Shown here in pieces: positions 10,626-23,922 of a stretch of 64,000 nucleotides of DNA. Position 1 is the stretch's first letter. Each line of letters begins with the position of its first letter. The stretch is taken from the NCBI GenBank assembly GCA_029298735.1, contig JANSLP010000005.1, positions 1-64,000 of the forward strand, written 5' to 3'. Under the pieces are notes generated by a model. It did not search any database. It was not told the DNA's origin and worked only from the letters and a program-made list of their open reading frames with translations. The stretch is from Ophiostoma sp. CBS 140.51. Its lineage: Eukaryota; Ascomycota; Sordariomycetes; Ophiostomatales; Ophiostomataceae. The position numbers were made by a program, and so were the translations under genes.

Positions 10626-12545
10626 TTAGTGGGCAGTCCACTGGATCGAGTCGAGGTCGATGCCGTCCTGTACCATCTCCCAGAGCGGGCTCAGCTCGCG
10701 CAGGAAACTGACGCGCTCGCGGACAGCCTGCAGGACGTAGTCAATCTCCTGCTCAGTGGTGAAGCGGCCGATACCGAAGCGGATACTCGAGTGGGCGCTC
10801 TCGTCGCTGTTGCCAAGGGCGCGCAGGACGTACGAGGGCTCGAGAGAAGCGGAGGTACAGGCACTACCCGAAGACAGGGCAATGTCCTTCAGGGCCATCA
10901 GCAGGGACTCGCCCTCAACGTAGGCAAACGAAACGTTGACGCAGCCAGGGTAGAAGTGGTCGCGGTCGCCGTTCTGGGAGGTGTGCTCCATGGCCAGAAG
11001 GCCGTTGAGCAAGCGGTCGGAGAGGAACTTGATACGCTTGGAGTCGTACTTTAATGTGTTAGTGAGGTTCAGCAGAAGTATGAACGACGCAAACAGAACG
11101 CAACGCAGGCAACAACCAAAAAAAAAAAAAAAAAAACAGCAGAAAAGCATAAAGCTTGGATCAGACGTAGCTCAAATTGTCAACATGGTTCTTCCCCGAA
11201 GGGAACATTTAGAAAGCCATGCATGTTTAAAAGCAAATCATCATATCGAGGGTGGTTGTAACGCAGAAAGTAGAAGGAAAAGAAACGAAAACACGAAAAC
11301 ACGAAAACGCAAAAACACAAAAACACAAAAAAGTAGAAAAAAAAGTTAAGGTGACTGAGGACAACTTACAGCAAACTCTTCGTGAGCGATGCGGCACGCT
11401 TCACCGAAACCGACAACCAACGGCGGCGCCAGTGTGCCACTGCGCAGACCACGCTCCTGGCCACCACCAGTGATGATGGGGTCGAGACGGACACGCGGGC
11501 GACGGCGCACGTAGCAGGCGCCAATACCCATGGGGCCGTAGATCTTGTGCGAGGAGATGGACATGAGGTCAATGTTCATAGCATTGACATCCAGAGCAAT
11601 CTTGCCAACAGCCTGGGCACCGTCGGTGTGGAAGAAGACCTTGTTCTTGCGGCACAGGCGGCCAATCTCGGCCAGCGGCTGGATGACACCAATCTCGTTG
11701 TTGACAGCCATGATACTGACGAGGGCAGTCTCAGGGCGGATCGCCGCCTCGAGCGCCTCGAGGTCGACCAGACCCGAGGCCAGCACGGGCAGGTAGGTAA
11801 TCTCAAAGCCCTCGTCCTGCAGATGGCGACAGCTGTCTAGGACGCACTTGTGCTCGGTCTGAGTAGTGATAATGTGCTTCTTCTTGCCGGAGCGGCCAAA
11901 GAAGCGCGCCACGCCTTTAATGCTCATGTTGTTGCTCTCGGTGGCGCCGCTCGTAAAGATGATTTCCTTGGGGTCGGCACCAATCAGGCGGGCGACGTGC
12001 TCGCGGGCCTCGTCCACAGCCTTCTCACTCTCCCAGCCGTACGAGTGCGTGCGGGAATGCGGGTTGCCGTAGATGCCGACGTAAAAGGGCATCATGGCGT
12101 CGAGAACGCGGGGATCGACGGGGGTCGTAGCCTGCATGTCGAGGTAGATGGGCCGCTGGCCCTCCTCGAGGACAGTCGCCTGCTTGAGAACCTCGGCCAT
12201 GGGGCTGACGAGGACATCGGCGCCGGAGCCGGCTGTAGGGACGGGGACCTCGCCGAGGGCGTTCTGGAAGTCCTTCTTGTTGAGGTGGATGGCGGTCTCG
12301 ATCTTGGTGGCCTCGGCGACCTGTGCGTTGTCGCGCTTGGACTCGGAGACGTATGTCCTCCGAGACTGTGCGGGCGACTGTGACTGTGACTGAGACTGGA
12401 CTGCGGCCGTTGGTGCTAACCGAGACCGTCCGCTGTGCATTCTCCGAAGAGCCGACGCCGACGCCGAAGCAGCCGGAGCCGATGGCCGCGAGGCAAGGCG
12501 CGCGGCCTGCCTTAATAATAAGGCCTGGGATGAGATGGCAGGCAT
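10626..12545 (-). CDS. NFS1: Mitochondrial cysteine desulfurase, two exons
   Basis: Exons 12545-11370 and 11048-10626 (intron 11369-11049, donor GTAAGT, branch CACTAAC) encode 532 aa. The enzyme is PLP-dependent and moves sulfur from cysteine to the Isu scaffold for Fe-S cluster assembly, and also supplies sulfur for tRNA thiolation. The first about 90 residues are Arg/Ser/Ala-rich with few acidic residues, as in a mitochondrial presequence. The catalytic core starts at RPIYLDMQATTPVDPRV. The PLP lysine is Lys334 (SSHKIYGPMG) and the sulfur-accepting loop is SSGSACTSAS with Cys456. The C-terminus DLDSIQWTAH matches the conserved eukaryotic Nfs1 end. Length is close to yeast Nfs1 (497 aa). The intron falls in the last third and is long for this window (321 nt). 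Confidence 0.96.
11118..11136. repeat. A19 homopolymer in the NFS1 intron
   Basis: Nineteen A on the plus strand, so a poly-U tract in the NFS1 pre-mRNA, about 70 nt upstream of the 3' splice site. A second simple repeat of the ACGAAAAC/ACAAAAAC type lies at about 11286-11330 in the same intron. Confidence 0.9.
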
Positions 12546-14479
12546 GGTGATGGATGTGATGGAGATGGAGATGAGGAGGAGGAAGAGAGAAGGAAAAGAG
12601 AGAAGAGAGGAAAGGAGGAGAGAAAAAAGGAGAGAAGAGAAGGAAACGGAGTAAAAAAAGAGTCAAAAGGAGATAAGAAAGGAGAAAGGAGCCGGAGGAC
12701 TCAATTAAAGGACGTGAATTTGTCAACCGCCCCTCGGATGCAGTTTGCCTGCGTTTGTTTGGTGTAATGCTCACCTTTTCACGGTGGGAGAGAAAGGTGG
12801 TGGTGGTGGTTGAGTTTGGTTTTCTTTTCAGATCCCTTTTTTTTCGCCTGCCCGCCGATTTTCCCATTTTCCCCATTTTTGCACGGGAAATTCAAAGGAA
12901 ATTCGGTGATAACATCGGAGCAAACTTGCCACTATCCGATTGGGCGAATCAAGTTCTGTTATGGGGGCTTTTTCTGCCAGTGGCTCTTTCCTCGTTTCCA
13001 GGGCGGTGAGATCACTGAGCTGCCCCGCTGAAGCTCCCCGCCTCAATTGCGGGCATCTTTTGGGATGAGAGGGAAGGCACAGTGGCGCTGTTGGGTGTTG
13101 GTGCTGCTGGACAAATTAGGCAAGGGGCGTGCCTGCGATTACTGAGTGCACCGCCGGGCAAGGTCTTCAACAACGCATTTGCAGCTAAACGGTTTAAACA
13201 GTCGAACAAGGACAATAGTTAAGCGATAGTGAGAACAGTTTGAGGAGTACTGGTTTAAAAAGTAGAAGTTGCCCAGGAACGCGTTGTCGAGCATCTCATC
13301 AATTCTCACGATATCGCATTCTCTTCTCTCTTCTCGTCGTCGTCGTGCAGCGTTGCAGCGCCCTGCCGGCACTTTTCTTTGCACCGTTGCTTCTGGCCGC
13401 TTACATGCAGCTAACCGGGCGGCCTATTCCACCATACCTTAACACAACACTCGTGTTGTGTCGTTTGCTCTTGCCTTCCCCAGCGAGCCAACCAACACCG
13501 TTCCAGTAGTCGCGCCTGACAGCGCCTTCCCGAGTTCACGACTCGCACTCTGTCGCACTCAATCGCGATTTCCAAATTGGCTTCTTGGCTCTTTGGCTCT
13601 TTCCCCCTTCGGTTTCTGTCGAGTCTGTCCTCCCCAAGCTCTCTTCCCCTTTTCGTCTGTTCCCCTAAGCGTTGCCTCGTCACTCTTTCTCATTTTACGA
13701 CGTATTACTGCCCTGCCTTGTCTGCCCCTGCCCTTTTTCTTCGCTTCGTGCCTGCCTTCCCTGTCGGCTTGCGGAGTGCCCGCGGATTCCGTTCTCGTTC
13801 TTGCCCACTGCCACGATCTGCGCCACGCTCACCCACTGAAAGCGAAAAACACAAGGCCCACATTTGCCCATTGCTCCGCAAACAGTAAAGCGCCAGCACA
13901 GCTGCCCGCCCCAAAGTCCACAAAGCCCACCAAGTCCAGCGCTAACCCGCTAAAACAGCAGGAGCGAGACAACACTGAGAAAGCGAGGAAAGCAGAGAAA
14001 CGTCATCAGGTTTTCTCCAACTTTCAACCTTTCAACGCCAGGGAAGGTGCCCTTTTGCGACCGCCCCTCCTTCCCAGAAAGCCCCGAAAGGCCGCCCAAA
14101 CCCACACTAAGCTGGTGCAAACCACACCAAAAGCCTCCTCTCTGGGCATTGAACCTGTTTTTTGTTCTTTTTTGTCTTTTCTCTTTCGGCCATTCGGGCG
14201 CAACACAACTCAAGGCAACGTTTGTCTGCATATCTTTTTTGGCTTCTGACTTCATCTTGTTCACTTTTCTCGTGACGCACGTCTTGCCTCGCCCTCAACC
14301 CCTCAGCTTTATCACCACAACTCGAACCCTTTTTCAGCCTTTCCAAAGATCGCCGAGTCTTCCGAATATCTTCATTTTCGAAATCCTTTACTTCGATATC
14401 TTCACTCGACACCATCCCCGCGATCTCTACACACTCCTATCCCCCCTTTTCAAGTCGACAACCCCCTGAGCTCGCAGCC
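12546..14479. promoter_or_regulatory. Divergent promoter region NFS1/RVS167 with long CT-rich leader
   Basis: Head-to-head spacer of 1.9 kb. From about 13320 to 14479 the plus strand is strongly pyrimidine-rich, the usual look of a long Pezizomycotina 5' UTR, and it leads into the RVS167 start. The open frames in it (for example 13458-14249) are Ser/Pro/Phe/Leu-rich, low in acidic residues and not protein-like. They could act as upstream ORFs if the leader really begins this far out. Confidence 0.5.
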
Positions 14480-15921
14480 ATGAGTTTCAAGGGTTTCTCC
14501 AAGGGCATTGCCCGGGTAAGTCATCTAGGGACTAGAGAAGATGTTGCTGAAGAACAACAGCTAATCACCTCCTGACGACATAGGCCCCTCAACAATTCCG
14601 GCAGAAATTCAACATGGGCGAACAGACAAAGGACCCCATCTACCTTGATGCCGAGCGGCGGTTCGACGACCTCGAGGCCCAGACCAAGAAGCTGCACGAA
14701 GAGAGCAAGCGCTATGCCGACGCCATCAATGGCATGCTCACCCACCAGATCGAGTTCTCCAAGGCCATTGCCGAGATCTACAAGCCCATCAGCGGTAGCG
14801 TGTCAGACCCAGACTCGTTTATTGCCGAGGGCAACGTCGAGGGCATCCGCGCGTGCGAAGAGTACGAGGCTGTTGTCCATGATTTGCAGGAAACGCTAAA
14901 GCCGGAGCTGGAAATGATTGAGAGCCGCGTCGTGCAGCCGGCCGACGAGCTGCTCGTGGTTATTCAAGCCATCCGCAAATGCGCCGTGAAGCGCGAGCAC
15001 AAGAAGCTGGACTACGACCGGCACCGGGCGGCCCTCAAGAAGCTGCAGGACAAAAAGGAAAAGAATCTCAAGGACGAAAAGGCCATGTACAAGGCCGAGG
15101 CGGACCTCGAGCAGTCCACCCAGGACTTTGACTACTTTAACGACCTGCTCAAGGACGAGCTGCCCAAGCTGTTCTCGCTCGAGCGCCAGTTCATCCAGCC
15201 CCTCTTCCAGTCCTTTTACTATATGCAGCTCAACGTCTTTTACACGCTGCACGAAAAAATGCAGCAGATTGACATTGGTTACTTCAACCTGACCCTCGAC
15301 GTCCAGGAAGCCTTTGATATGAAGCGCGGCGATATCCAGGAGCGTGCCGAGAAGCTGTCGATCGTCAAGTTCAAGACTACGGGAGGCCGGCGACCGGGCC
15401 AGCCGCCCAAGTCCAAGTACGGCAACCGGTTGACAATCGAGGGCCGCAAGGACCGGCCACTGGCCATCACACAGGGTACCGGGTCCGGCTCGGGCTACGA
15501 CTCGGCATCCCCACCCGGTTCCCCCGCCACCGGCGCCAGCGCCACCTATCCCTACCGAAACCGCGCCAACTCGTCTGCCGAGCACCCGCCACCGCCCTAC
15601 TCTGCCGAGGTCGACAGCAGTAACAGCATGACCAAGTACGGCAGCCACGTCGGCAGCAGCGCCAGTGCCCTGGCAGCCGCCGCCAAGTCAAAGCCGCCGC
15701 CGCCAAAACCCAAGCCGCACCGCCTGAGCGCCACACCCGCGGCCGAGACAGCCACAGCGCTGTACGATTATGCGGCAGCACAGGACGGCGATCTGAGCTT
15801 CTCGGCCGGCGACGTCATTGAGATTATCACGCGATCTGACAATGTCAACGAGTGGTGGACCGGCAAGCTGCACGGCCGGCAAGGCCAGTTCCCAGGAAAC
15901 TATGTGCAGGTCGACGGTTAG
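14480..15921 (+). CDS. RVS167: BAR-SH3 endocytosis protein Rvs167/Hob1-type, two exons
   Basis: Exons 14480-14515 and 14584-15921 encode 457 aa. The 12-codon first exon (MSFKGFSKGIAR) joins in phase to APQQFRQKFNMGEQTKDP, the conserved amphipathic N-terminus of this family; donor GTAAGT, acceptor ATAG. Residues about 20-260 form the amphiphysin-type BAR domain (DAERRFDDLEAQTKKLHEES near 30), which senses or makes membrane curvature. A Gly/Pro/Ser-rich linker follows. The C-terminal SH3 domain starts near residue 402 (ATALYDYAAAQDGDLSFSAG) and ends with GQFPGNYVQ. Family members act with actin patches in endocytic vesicle scission. Confidence 0.95.
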
Positions 15922-18151
15922 AAGCCCCGAAAACCTCGCTTGCAGGCTTCTCGGGGTTCTTCCCTTTCTTCTTAATACTCTTCTTTTTTTCTTCTTGTTT
16001 CTCCTTTCTCCTTTCTATTTCCTGCGCTGCGTGTGTCTGTGTTTGTCATTTCCACGGTCATTGTAACGGAATGGAGTACAATATGTCATAGATAATACTC
16101 TTATACCAAAGGCTTTGCTTTTATTTTGTTTTTTCGATGCTCGTTTCGTCATCTTTGTGGTTTCTTCGTCGACTTGCGGTGTTCTCTTGACTTTGTGGTG
16201 ATTTCCTTTTCATTGTGTTCGTTTGTTTCTTCTTGCCGGTTATTTCTGCATTTCTTTTGCTCTTCTTTCTTCCAAGAACGATTATCCGCAGACGTGGGGT
16301 GGTGGTGATAGAGAGAGATGGTGTAAAACTAACCATCACGCATCAAATACACAAATACAAAAGATATAAAACTAATGCCTCACCAAAATATCATATGACC
16401 AAATCTACACTTTGCTCTCTGCACTGCAACGCCCGTATGTGTCCATATATCATCATCGCAGTCCAAGAATACCCCACGAGCGCCATTTGTGCATATCGTG
16501 GGGGACAATAGAGAGTGAATGCCATGGCGCATGTCAAATACTCGAGCCGTGGTTCTTCTCTGTCAACGTGGCTCGACACGTTGTCAATGAGCCTCGAAGC
16601 TGCCATGCGGTATATATATCTCCTTTTTACGCCCTGCATATCTTCCCCACGCAGACCGATTCTGCTGAGGGTTACTGAGATGTTCCCGAGAAAGACATGT
16701 TGCTCTTGGTGCCACCTCGAAAGTAAACACAACGTTTGAGTCAACAGTACGCGGGATGGAGTGCATGGTAAAGTGGAGAGAATACACATTTCTGCACTTT
16801 TCGGGAAACTGTAACGGGCAATGCAATTCAACCGAGGTGCATGATGTTGGTTGAAGTCACGCAAAAGAAGATCAAGAAACATCATACGCTCTTGGCATAT
16901 CGTCTGTTCTCTTATTTACTCTGGAAACGTCTTCCCGTTCCCGCGGTAAAAGTTTTCTTCGTGAGGGTTGCTTCCAAACTGGAGCTTTTGAGCTGAAGAG
17001 GGGCTCAAGAGAGCTGTGCATGCCCTGGGCGCTAAAATCATGTAAGTCGTCAAGTGGGATGCAACAATCAAATCGACAAGGCTGAGGCTCTTGACCAGTC
17101 AAGTCATGAGACGAAGAAGTGAGGCTCATCTGCAGAAACGGTGTGGAGTTCTTCGATCATCAGCACGTTGAAGATGAAGATAAATATGTTTCCGTGTTTC
17201 GGACCTTGTATTGTTGTCGTTTTCTTCTGTTTTGTTTCCTTTCCTTTTCGGTTGTCTTGGTATATTTTCTCTTTTTATTTCCTTTCCTTTCTTTTCAACC
17301 TGCATGCCTGCAAGTCCTCACCGGAACTTTACCCGCCGGTAAATGCATGTGTGCCAACAACGTATGTATGGGTAGCAGTGCAGCAAAAGATAGCGTGGAA
17401 ACAAAGAAGGCGACAACATCAGTCCGTTTTAGGCTTACCATCTGTCAAGCTTTCTTCTCTTTTCTCTCTCATCCTTCTTCAACAACACGCTCCCCTCATT
17501 CCCTGCCTCCTGCTGTTCTTCATGGCGTGCTTAACGCGGAAAGCCAAGGGAGCTCCCGTAATTCGTATCTCGTGGGGGAACAGGGGCATGCGGACAAACA
17601 ACTCACCGACATCCAGTGTGAGGATTTCGTTAGAAAATAATGAAAAAGACACCCAAATCTGCTCCATCGATTTCTTTTCATTATTGAGTCTCGTTTATTG
17701 AACCCTTGATAGTGACGGGGCAGCCAAGACCGCTCCGGAGCCAAGCAGCAATTTGTATCCAGTGCAGTCCTATATTACAACCTGTTGGCAATGTGACAAG
17801 GCCATGCAGAAGAGGGGCTCAAGCTGTTTGTGCCTATCCCTTTCTTCCCTTCATTTTGACTCTTTTGACTCTTGCCCATTTGATTCGTCACATCACACCT
17901 TATTTCTTCATGATACTTTTTTCCACTTCTGCTATAAGACTTTTGCACAATATGTGTTGTTCTTTTTGCACATTCCTTCTGCACGGTTCAAGAGTTCAAC
18001 CAAACTTGCGAAATCAGTGAAAAATAAGAAGAAGCAAAAGGTGCAAAATCAAAGTACTAAAAATCAAAATTGCATTTCCTAATATATTTTCTCTTTCTGC
18101 ACGTTCTACCCTCGCAACGTCCCCTCCCCAAAACATAAGATACTGTAAATG
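15922..18151. other. Intergenic between convergent RVS167 and F-box genes
   Basis: A 2.2-kb gap. Both flanking 3' UTRs should lie here, but that leaves more than 1 kb unexplained. Open frames at 17119-17701 are Phe/Ser/Leu-rich translations of T-rich DNA with no recognisable domain. No tRNA-like or transposon-end structure seen. Confidence 0.4.
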
Positions 18152-20828
18152 TCATAACGGACCGAGATAATCACCTGTGCGATTCCGCTTGTGGTACGAA
18201 AAATCAAAACCTCGGCCGATGGCTCGGTACATGGGCTTGACAAGAGTGACCCAGCTCGGCTTGGCTGCTGTCTTTTCGTCCATGTCTATCGGCGATGAAG
18301 CAGGAGGTGACAGGAGTATGCTCTCGGTCCCGGTCTCCTTGCCCTTTCCCCTCCTCCCTTCGTCTATCGAGGTCGCCTGACTGTTGAAGTCGATGGCTCG
18401 GAAATCGTATGCCTGAATGTCACTTGCCTGGCTGCTTCCCCGTCTTCCTCTTTGCCTTCTTCCTTCATCCTCATGTTCCTCCCCCTCTTCCTCCCCATCC
18501 TTCTCCAACAAGTCGCTCAGCTTTCGCTTTCTGCTGGGCGAGAATGCAGGCAAGGGCAGCGCTCCTTCACTGTAACCTAGCCCCTCATCCTCAATCTCAT
18601 CCTCTGTTTCGCTTCCCCCTTGCTCCTCCTTGTCCTCCTCACCCTTCTTGTCCTTTCCCCAAACTTCAAGCCCGGGAAGACACAGCGTCGGGTCAAAACT
18701 GACTACGACAATAGCCTGTCTCCCTCCATTATCGCTCTCGTCGCTGCTCGTGGTTGCGTAGATGAGCACCCGATCGTCCCATGACGTTGCTGTAATGGTA
18801 CCACAGTAGCCGGGTGGGTTGAGCACATCACCGAGTGCTTCGGCTTGGCTGTGGCTATGGCTGCCATTGTCGTTGCTGCTGCTGTTGGCTGTGCCGTTTT
18901 CACTTTTCTCCATTGGCCAAGTCACCACTTCATTGTCAACGTAGTGTTTGTTAATCTCCCGCAGCGGATACAGGAGACTGTCACCTCCTTTGTCATTGTT
19001 GTCGTCCTTGGGGTTGCTGTCGCCCTCCTCGCTTTTCTTGTCACTGCTCAAACGACTTCTTCTTGTGCCTGCACGCAAAACGAGGCGAGGAGCTGCTAAC
19101 GGGTCAGCCGATGCAGGTGGGTTTTGATAATAAAGATCCATAAATGTCTGGCTGGCCATGCTGTAGACACGAGCACCACACCGACTGAGTGTCAGAGGCA
19201 TCATGCGAGCTGCATCGTCGCCAGGGTGGACATGCTCAGGCAGACGAAAAGCGTTGGCAGTCGACCGTCGCCGTTGTTTGGCTGCTCTGTTTGCGCCCTT
19301 GAACTTCAACGGCTGCATGTAATATGTCCGCCGGCTGCTGCTGGCACCGCTCACCCGCAGCCACTCTTTGCGTGATTCGACAGCCATAATCTGCCCTGTG
19401 GTCTCGCTCTTTTCCAGTCGCAAAGTCGTCCAGCGGTCGTCCACAGCACCCTCGTTGTTGCGCCGTCTCCACAGTGAGGCTCTAGTTGGTGTCTGTCGTT
19501 GCTGGGGGTCGCTGAGTGGGAATCGTTCACAGGTGTAGTATGAGGCCGGTGCAAAGAGGCCCGTCGCACGACCAGACAAAGTGCTGCTGCTGTTGCTGCT
19601 GTGTTCACCTGTACCAGAACGAATGCTCATATCGTCGCCCTCTGATTCGTATTCCTCCTCCTCCAGGCCGTCGTAATGGTCCACGTCGTTGTTTTCTTCG
19701 TCGAGATATCGTTGCTGGTTTGCCAGCGCATAAAAATAGCCGTCCAGCACTTCAAAACAAAGACTGCTGCCCAAGTCGGCCAGGCCAATCGAGTTGTCCA
19801 AAAATATGGCCTTGGTCGACCACTTCTCCTCCAAAATGCTGTAGTGACGAAGAACCCAGCGCCGGTGGCCGATGGGTGTCATTGTCGGAGTATTGCTGCC
19901 GCCACCGCCGCCTAGTCCCTCGCCGTCTGTATCTTGCTCAGGCAGCCGGCGGCTCGTATATGTGCCAAAAACGAGGTATTCCTTGTTGTTGCGCACAAAC
20001 AGACGGTGATGCGGCAATGCCAAACGGTGGCTGCGCCGCCAGTTTGTCGTCGGGTTGAATAAAATCAGCCAGCTCTCTTGATGGCCTGTACTTGGCACGC
20101 GGTGCACATATACGCAAGAGACGATGCCGTCAGAATAATGAAGTGGCCGAAAATGGAAGTTGCGCTTGTCCTGCGACGCTGGCACCACATCGTTCAAGAG
20201 TTGGCGGACATTGATCGTCGTCTCTTTGTGAACTCCGCCGTGCAGAGGCAGAATGCGCAGCGTGCGGCCACTCATATACAGCAGCGTCTGGCCGGCATAC
20301 ACAAAAGGCGGTGCTGATGGCGGTGGATCGTAGCTGCCACGGGAGTACCCGCCGTTCCCGGGGGAAGTGGGGCCGTTGCCGATGCCGCTGCCCCCGACAC
20401 TCCCGTTACGGCCACCGTAAATGGGGACATCCGCTTCAGCGACCACAGCAACAGCAAATGGCTGCAAATTGGCAATCGCCTGGTGACGCTTGGCGACGGC
20501 TCTCAGAGCAGCTGCATACTTGTACGCCGGGCGCATGCGAATGCACTCGTCTGAGAATGGGAATTGTTTCTTTGCTGTCAGCTGTTGTCACAGAAAAAAG
20601 AAAAGAGAGAGAGAGAGAGAGATAAGAGCTCCGAGAATGGCTTACCTCAACCAACATGCGGCAAATGCTGTTATCGCGCATAATATCGCGGAAAAAGCGA
20701 CATGTCCTACCCAGACCAAATGCATCGTCCAGATCGAGCAGTTGCAGAATGCTCCATATCAACTCATTGGGCAGACGAGTGATGGGTGCCGGAGAATAAG
20801 CAAGAAGTGCGTCCATTGCTTTCTTCAT
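18152..20828 (-). CDS. F-box protein with large unannotated C-terminal region, two exons
   Basis: Exons 20828-20646 and 20581-18152 join in phase (...CRMLVE | LTAKKQFPFS...) to give 870 aa. The F-box is at residues about 13-55 (ITRLPNELIWSILQLLDLDD) and would dock to Skp1 in an SCF ubiquitin ligase. After it, a region of short hydrophobic strands with aromatic turns (TLLYMSGRTLRILPLHGG; EYLVFGTYTSRR) suggests a beta-rich, possibly propeller-like substrate-binding part interrupted by long acidic and Ser-rich insertions. The substrate is unknown. The start ATG at 20828 is the first in-frame ATG; the frame is open further upstream only from non-ATG codons. The intron's polypyrimidine tract is a pure CT repeat. 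Confidence 0.82.
20604..20622. repeat. (GA)n dinucleotide repeat in F-box gene intron
   Basis: GA repeated about nine times on the plus strand. In the minus-strand transcript it is a (CU)n tract upstream of the 3' splice site of the F-box gene intron, where it serves as the polypyrimidine tract. A repeat here may be length-variable. Confidence 0.9.
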
Positions 20829-23800
20829 AAGTTCAATGCAGGCAGAGTCGACAACAAGGAGGGAGACAAACGGCGGCAATGGCGGCGACTCTGCCCACAG
20901 TTGGACACGATAAATTTCCAGTCAACATCAACATTTGAATAAAAGCATAAAGTAAAAAGTGTGTGCATTTGGTTTGATTCAAAGAGAGGGGAGAAGAGGA
21001 AAAGTGAGGCGATGAAAGGGGAGGAATAAGATGCATTAAGTACTCCATATGTTGGGGTCTAAGTGAGAAGGATGGGTAAAGGTCAAAGGGCGCTACAGTC
21101 TATTGGCGGCTCTCTCCTATCGTTCTTTTCAACGCTTGCATGATTTTTATCCATGTGTTTTTTTCCCTCGCGTCTCTTATTTCTCTGGTGTTTCTTTACT
21201 ATCCTTGTTGCCTCGCTCTTGCTTTGCCCTTGGTCTACGATGTACACTGCTGTGCCTTTTCTCAAAGGCCAGAGTTACCAGAGGCCGCCACACCCAGTTA
21301 TGTTGGCTGGCTCGGTTTTACTTTTTAGATTAATTTTGTTTGTTTTCCTAACAGCTAAAGGCCTGTGCGAGGCAACAATGAGGCTCTGCGGTCGAAAAAT
21401 CAACGGCAATAAGAGGGGAATTTCTTCAGAATAATATCAACCGATATAGCTTCCACCCTAAAGTTCAGACTTGTCACTTCATTCTTCAAGTTTCGTTTCC
21501 GTTTCCGTTTATTTTTACTTTGGCTTGTTTCGCGTTGTCCCGAACTCTCCTTGCCGCTGTATTTTGCCCAGTGAGTGCGGCTCTGCATATAAATTGCACT
21601 GTAACTTTCCCCCACCAAAGGCTAAGCGTGGGGCTGCCAATAACAGCCTGACCTACGCGGGCATTACCCATCTTGACAAGGATTAATTGCGAAGCTCAGA
21701 GAAGGGAGCTCAAGCTCTTATTGTAAGAGCTCAGAGCTGGAATTGATTTGGGGATCCCTTGATTTGAGCCTCAAATTATGACATGTTTCTTTTTTCGGTA
21801 TCTTGTTTATTGCGTGTCATGTTTCTAGCCTTCCACATATCCTTTGTCATTTTTACCTGGCCTTTTGTCCTACGTAAACTCATGCTTGCGTCGGGCGTTG
21901 GGTTGTAATGCTGGGCACACAATTTAAATATTTATTTTGTGTAAACTAAATAATCACAAAATAAATGGGATTGACTTCATGTCAATCGTCTCCAATTAAC
22001 TATATTCAACTACATTCTTTTCTGTGTCATTGGCGTACCCTTTCACGCCCTTATGCACTCGAGGCACTGCAAGATTGCAAAACACCATCTCAAAATCGGA
22101 CATGAATGTAGGACCAGAGGTTCATGTAAGATAAAAAATGTACAATATACATTGGCAACCATTACATATTTTCTTCGTGTATCTCAGACTGTGTCGTCTA
22201 CATCGCACATAGGCTACATATCGATGAGTGTCTACGCATACGGGCTACATCTGGGATGACAACGACAAGGACAACTCGTAAAAAGTGAGGCTCTGCAAAC
22301 CACCGACACCGCCCTGTTGGTCGCCCTGTTACTATGTTGACGCTTTTGATTACTCCATATGAAAGAGTGTTTATGGTATTTTCTATCTTATTTTTCGGTG
22401 AGATCGTATTTCTCAATTCGCCACACTTCTCACACTCTTTTCGGGCTTTGATCACGCTACCATGCCCTGATGCGGCTCTCGTCTCTCGCACCTTGTCAGC
22501 TGCCTTAGCGACCTCAGCTGCCTCAGCGACCTCAGCGAACCTCGGCTGCCTCCAAGTAAATCAGCTCTCTAAGGTGCGTCGCTATTTGAAGCTATCGAGT
22601 AATTTTTTCGGGCAACAAAACCCATATGTGGCCTATTACGGCGACACGGCCAACTTTGAGGTCGAATGGGGTAAGGCAAGTAAAACGAGGAGGCATCCTC
22701 TTTCAACTTGGTTCAGCCTCATTGGCCGCAAAACAACACGACTTTCGGACCGGTCAAACAACAGGCGGTAGCAGGCGACCCTTCATTTACTCGGCAAAAA
22801 CGGACATAGTTGAGGTAGCAAAAATGAAAAGCGCGAGGTCCGAAGATGCGTCGGAAAAAAGAAGGTGAAGGGAAAGAAATTGCAGACTTCTCACAGAGCC
22901 TCATCTTCAAATGTCAGGGAGCTGGTCCCGTGCGTCTACGTGCAGGGACCATCTGCGTGGCAAGGTAAGTACCGGAAAGGGTAAATCGTTGGGTAGTAAG
23001 AAAAGGGGGATGGGGAAAGGCGGAAGACCGGCCTGCAACGTCATGTCGGTCTGGGCCTATCGCAAATGAAGAAAAGGTAAAATAGAAAATAAAAAAGGCG
23101 AGAGTGACAATTACAAGGCTTTCGCATCAAGCGACAAGCGAGCCAGGATTCACGATGAGCGTCAAAGAGCCGCATTCAAAGTGGGCTGTTGGAGTGTCTT
23201 ATTGGCTGTCGCATAACGTCGGAGAGCCTGTTGGGACTGGACACCGCCATTCCATCGCTTGTTTTCCTTGGCAGATTTTAAGCCTCATGTTTTGGCAGCC
23301 CCTTTTCTCGTTTGTCAAATAGTTCTTCCTAGATTTTCATTTGATTTTTCCTGGTTTTGTAACCCTTCCTCTTCATTCATGTTTTCTTCCCCCTTCTCTT
23401 CACCCTTTGTCGCTTAAGGACACTCTCGTCTTCCTATTTGCCTACATTTATTCATGTTGCAATGAAGAAGCAAGTTTCTTACCTTTGCAAGTTACCAACT
23501 TGAAGGAGTTATGGCGGCTGAGAATCACTCTTTACTGTCTTATTTGATTGGACTGATAAGCGGCTTCTCCAATGTCGCCATTCTTGTTTCTTTGCACTTG
23601 ATTTTCTCACTGCCTTTTTTTTTAAGCCGGTGGCCGGAGATGCTTTCCGGATGGACAATGGCGGCCAACTATTTTCTGCAGTGTAAGCGGGCGGGATAAC
23701 GTTAGCGCAGTTGAGCTTTAGGCCGCTCGCAATCGACACGCCGACACGGATTCCTCACATTGCAGACCCTCGACTTACAGTCACACACTTTGATCACCGC

Positions 23801-23922
23801 TTTTTGTCACACGCGACACGCAGCCACACAGCGTACAAGTCTCGTGCACTTTTGTTGAAAGCCAATTGACTTTTCGGCTTTGAGCCTCACCTGAAAACCG
23901 AAAGGATAAAAAAAGAAAGACC
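20829..23922. promoter_or_regulatory. Divergent 3.1-kb intergenic region between F-box gene and MOSC-reductase gene
   Basis: No convincing coding region. Near 22500-22555 the motif CAGC(T/G)(G)CCTCAGCGACCT is repeated imperfectly. A strong plus-strand donor, CAAG followed by GTAAGT, occurs at 22964. It could mark a 5' UTR intron of the downstream MOSC gene, but no partner acceptor is proven. 21750-22200 is AT-rich. Confidence 0.35.

Noticed and set aside
13458..14249. 263-codon plus-strand frame in the RVS167 upstream region
   Set aside because: Pyrimidine-rich leader translating to Ser/Pro/Phe/Leu; not protein-like and interrupted before the real start at 14480.
17119..17701. Overlapping 170-190-codon plus-strand frames
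   Set aside because: T-rich DNA translating to Phe/Ser/Leu runs; no splice structure or domain supports a gene.
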